Shown here in pieces: positions 42,881 to 45,671 of a stretch of DNA of 45,671 bases. Origin of the DNA: an uncultured Clostridia bacterium (GTDB lineage: Bacteria > Bacillota > Clostridia > Christensenellales > UBA1242); NCBI GenBank assembly GCA_934772445.1, contig CAKVMJ010000008.1, positions 1-45,671 on the forward strand. The letters run 5' to 3'. The translations under genes were made by a program, and so were the position numbers. The notes beneath the pieces were generated by a model. That model saw only the letters and a list, made by a program, of their open reading frames with translations, searched no databases and had not been told where the DNA came from. Every line of letters begins with the position of its first letter. The stretch's first letter is position 1.

Positions 42881-45373
42881 TTAGCGTTTTAACGATTTAT
42901 CAAAAAATTTAACTAGTGTGGAATAAACTGGATATGAAGTTTCAACAAACACGATAATAAATAATATATCAGATATATTTAAGCTTACATAATTAAATAT
43001 ATTGTATGCGAATGTTAAAACTAGTGTTATTAAAATCAAAACTCCAGCAAATAGTATGCCACGATAAATATCTAAAGGTTTGCAAATTCTAAGCAACACA
43101 AGTACACCCGTAAATGTTACAGCTAATGATGCCATAGTTGGATAAACTGAGGCTGGAATAATATCTAATCTTTTCAAAACAAAGCAAGCAAGAACATTTA
43201 AAAAGAATATTATTGCTGCTGGCAATGATTTAATAAGCAAGTTGGTTAAGAAACCGCCATTTATCTTATTTGTATTTGGTTGCAATGCTAAGAAGAACGA
43301 TGGTATTCCAATTACACAAGTTTCCAAAATCAAAACTTGGCTTGGTTCGAACGGATAGCCTTCGCTTAAAACTAAGCAGAATAGAGTTAGCAATATTGTG
43401 AAAATAGTTTTCATTAAGAATAATGAAGATGAATTTTGAACATTGTTTACAACTCTTCTTCCTTCTGCCACAACACTTGGCATACTTGAAAAATTACTAT
43501 CCAGCAAAACTAAATGGCTTACATGCCTTGTGGCTTCCGAACCACTCGCCATTGCAATCGAGCAATCCGCTTCTTTTAATGCAAGAATATCGTTTACTCC
43601 ATCACCAGTCATCGCCACTTTATGTCCTTTATTTTTCAAAGCCTTAACAAGTATTGCTTTTTGTTCTGGCGTAACTCTTCCAAAAACAGTATAGTTATCA
43701 ACTGCATCAATAATTTGCTGTTCGTTTAAGCCCTCTAAATTTATATATTTTTCAGCACCATCAACCCCAACTCTTTTACTAACCTCACTAACTGTTAGAG
43801 GGTTATCACCTGAAATAATTTTAATAGTAACTCCATTTTCTTTAAACCACGCAATTGTTTCAACAGCATCTTCTCTAATATGGTCTTCAATAACAATTAA
43901 AGCAATAGGTGTTTTATTTTGAGAAAGTTTACCATTTTGAATAGTTCCTTCACATTTACATACAAGCAAAACTCTAAAGCCTTTGCTTGCATAGTTATCA
44001 ATTAATTTATCTAATTCTTTATCTCTAGTTTTCATAAGAAATTCTGGAGCACCAAAAGCATAAGTTTCGCCATTTTTAAATGTTACGGCAGATAACTTTC
44101 TATCGCTTGTGAAAGGCAAAACTTCTTCTGTTTGATAAGCTTTGCTATATCCAAATCTTGAAATTAACGCACGGCTTGTTTGGTTGTTATCATCAAGACC
44201 AGTAAGCATTGAGCCGATTATATCATCAAATTGTTTCACAATTTTTGTATCTAGCGGAATTACATTGCTAACTTTCATTGTACCATCTGTGATTGTACCA
44301 GTTTTATCTAGGCAAAGCACATCTGTACGGGCTAGCATTTCTATAGAATATAAGTCTTGAACCAAAGTTCTTTTTCCTGCTAATTTTACAACGCCAACCG
44401 CCAATGCCATACTTGTAAGCAAGAACATTCCCGCTGGAATCATTCCAATCACTGAAGCAGCAGTTTTTTCAATTGTTTGAGTTAGGTTGTAACCAGATTG
44501 CTGGTTATTTATAAACATCAAAATCGCAAGCGGAATAATTACAATACCAACAGAGCGAATAATTATTTTCATACTTTGCAAAAGTTCGCTTTTTGGCTTT
44601 GAATATTTTTTTGCTTTTTCTGAAAGTTTTGAAGTGTAGGTTTCATTTCCAACTTCAGTAACTCTAGCATAACATTTACCACCAACGATAAAACTACCAG
44701 ATAAAAGTTTGTCACCTTTCTTTTTCTTTATTGCAATACTCTCACCAGTAAGCAAACTCTCATTAACTTCCACTTCACCATCTGTTACCACACAATCGGC
44801 ACAGATTTGTTTTCCAGATTCAAAATAAACAATATCATCTAAAACTATTTTATCGATTGAAATATCCGTTAAATAACCATCTCTCACCACTTTGGCAATA
44901 GGGCTAGTAACGAGTTTAATTTTTTCAATGGTTTTCTTAGCCTTAATCTCTTGAATAATTCCAATCGCCATATTTGCTATTACAATTACCATAAAGAAGA
45001 TATTACTAAGTCCGCTTCCAACCCAGATTAACGCACCTGCAACGATAAAGCAAAGAATATTAAAGAATGTTACAATATTTGTAAAAAATATAGCGCCATA
45101 GGTTTTTGTATTCTTATCTTTAACTTCATTAGAATAACCTTCCATTATTCTTTGTTCCACTTGAGCTGAAGTTAAACCAGTTTTATAACTTGGATTAAAA
45201 CGAGTAAGCTTATTTATAGGAACTTTCTTATTCTTCTTTCTTTTCTTAGGTTTAACCACTTCTTGAACTTGCTCTATATTTTCAGCTTTGGGTTCAATCA
45301 AAACTTCTTGAGTCTCTTTTTCTTCCACTTTTTTATTTGAAAGTTTTTTATTTTTAGATTTTTTTCTTTCCAT
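42881..45373 (-). CDS. Cation-translocating P-type ATPase (CtpE-like)
   Basis: This 830-residue P-type ATPase pumps cations across the cytoplasmic membrane. Motifs in order are: actuator TGES (T209-S212), phosphorylation site CLDKTGTITDG with D356, nucleotide-binding region, and hinge MTGDGVNDILALKEADCSIAM. Membrane segments lie at about 95-145, 270-325 and, as a bundle, after 650. The sequence QVLILETCVIGIPSFFLALQPN near the first C-terminal helices and LTSAQVEQRIMEGYSNEV near the start resemble mycobacterial CtpE, implicated in calcium uptake, so calcium is a reasonable guess. The CPx heavy-metal motif is absent. The first 55 residues are a Lys/Glu-rich extension not usual for the core family. 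It heads a two-gene unit with the nucleoside kinase. Confidence 0.9.
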   Translation of the reverse strand: MERKKSKNKKLSNKKVEEKETQEVLIEPKAENIEQVQEVVKPKKRKKNKKVPINKLTRFNPSYKTGLTSAQVEQRIMEGYSNEVKDKNTKTYGAIFFTNIVTFFNILCFIVAGALIWVGSGLSNIFFMVIVIANMAIGIIQEIKAKKTIEKIKLVTSPIAKVVRDGYLTDISIDKIVLDDIVYFESGKQICADCVVTDGEVEVNESLLTGESIAIKKKKGDKLLSGSFIVGGKCYARVTEVGNETYTSKLSEKAKKYSKPKSELLQSMKIIIRSVGIVIIPLAILMFINNQQSGYNLTQTIEKTAASVIGMIPAGMFLLTSMALAVGVVKLAGKRTLVQDLYSIEMLARTDVLCLDKTGTITDGTMKVSNVIPLDTKIVKQFDDIIGSMLTGLDDNNQTSRALISRFGYSKAYQTEEVLPFTSDRKLSAVTFKNGETYAFGAPEFLMKTRDKELDKLIDNYASKGFRVLLVCKCEGTIQNGKLSQNKTPIALIVIEDHIREDAVETIAWFKENGVTIKIISGDNPLTVSEVSKRVGVDGAEKYINLEGLNEQQIIDAVDNYTVFGRVTPEQKAILVKALKNKGHKVAMTGDGVNDILALKEADCSIAMASGSEATRHVSHLVLLDSNFSSMPSVVAEGRRVVNNVQNSSSLFLMKTIFTILLTLFCLVLSEGYPFEPSQVLILETCVIGIPSFFLALQPNTNKINGGFLTNLLIKSLPAAIIFFLNVLACFVLKRLDIIPASVYPTMASLAVTFTGVLVLLRICKPLDIYRGILFAGVLILITLVLTFAYNIFNYVSLNISDILFIIVFVETSYPVYSTLVKFFDKSLKR

Positions 45374-45543
45374 TTTACTTCCTTAAAATAAAGTTAAATA
45401 ATTAAAAAATAATTATATTTTATGTTGTTTTAATAATCTAATATGTGTTAAATTATATAACATACTAGCAAGATAAGTTTATCATATTATAATCTCTTTG
45501 CAAAACAAATATTAAATTAAAATCAAATTATCTGGATTTAAAG

Positions 45544-45572
45544 TTGATAAAATTATTTAATTGTGATATTCT
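45544..45572 (+). promoter_or_regulatory. Probable promoter of the glyA-like gene
   Basis: TTGATA (45544-45549, 5 of 6) is followed by 17 bases and TATTCT (45567-45572, 4 of 6). The transcript would start near 45579, just before the AAAGGAG site at 45588-45594. Confidence 0.45.
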
Positions 45573-45601
45573 TTATAAAATGTGAAAAAAGGAGAAAGGT
45601 T

Positions 45602-45671
45602 ATGCAAATAAAATATAAGAATTTAAAGCAAACAGATTTAGAGGTGTATAACGCCATAAAAAAAGAAACTA
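45602..45671 (+). CDS. glyA: Serine hydroxymethyltransferase, N-terminal fragment
   Basis: Only the first 23 codons are in the window. The peptide NLKQTDLEVYNAIKKE resembles the start of GlyA, where a Leu-x-x-x-Asp-x-Glu-(V/I)-Tyr-x-Ala-Ile-x-x-Glu pattern precedes the conserved RQ...ELIASEN block. GlyA is a PLP enzyme that converts serine and tetrahydrofolate to glycine and methylene-tetrahydrofolate. The start has a strong AGGAG site with a 7-base spacing and a promoter at 45544. The gene is cut by the window edge, so the diagnostic PLP lysine and the SEN motif cannot be checked. Confidence reflects the short fragment. Confidence 0.6.
   Translation, partial: MQIKYKNLKQTDLEVYNAIKKET

Overview
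The window is AT-rich bacterial DNA with short intergenic gaps, AGGAG-type ribosome binding sites and many U-tailed hairpin terminators. It uses the standard code (TGA stops, TGG tryptophan). A GerA-type spore-germination operon, a pyruvate formate-lyase pair and a giant protein built of InlB-like, GLUG and BspA-like leucine-rich repeats point to an anaerobic Bacillota, probably an uncultured gut Clostridia-like lineage. The taxonomic call is an inference from gene content; I cannot name a genus.

Layout: (1) 1-350, tRNA-Leu(CAA) on the minus strand, with three 97-bp tandem units on its 5' side that reuse the first 11 bases of the tRNA. (2) 549-3030, a plus-strand cluster: trmL (2'-O-methylation of the wobble base of tRNA-Leu), a ribokinase-like sugar kinase and a nucleoside hydrolase, closed by a terminator. 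(3) 3284-25349, a single 21.9-kb minus-strand gene for a protein of about 7,308 residues. It occupies 48% of the window and carries its own promoter and terminator. (4) 25254-28354, a divergent intergenic region with a perfect 40-bp palindrome, then an orphan VirB4-type conjugation ATPase with a PrgI-like membrane segment at its N-terminus. (5) 28378-28490, a possible small RNA. (6) 28482-32280, a GerA-GerB-GerC trio on the minus strand. (7) 32335-35357, pflB-pflA. (8) 35553-37074, an MFS permease. (9) 37224-39977, two overlapping flavoprotein genes. (10) 40095-41740, a coiled-coil lipoprotein with a predicted beta-helix head. (11) 41853-45373, a uridine-kinase-like P-loop kinase and a CtpE-like P-type cation ATPase. 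(12) 45544-end, a promoter and the first 23 codons of a probable glyA.

How the genes fit together: nucleoside hydrolase plus sugar kinase would turn ribonucleosides into free base and ribose 5-phosphate. PflA installs the glycyl radical on PflB for oxygen-free pyruvate cleavage. The three Ger proteins would form one nutrient receptor in the spore inner membrane. The giant protein and the lipoprotein are both exported, elongated and repeat-built, and look like surface structures. The VirB4 ATPase has no relaxase, coupling protein or VirB6/VirB8 partner here, so its job is open. Its sharing of a divergent control region with the giant gene is the most intriguing feature of the window.

Several starts were moved on ribosome-binding-site evidence: the giant protein, the MFS permease, the BaiN-like flavoprotein, the lipoprotein and the nucleoside kinase. 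No CRISPR array, insertion sequence, integrase or rRNA was seen.
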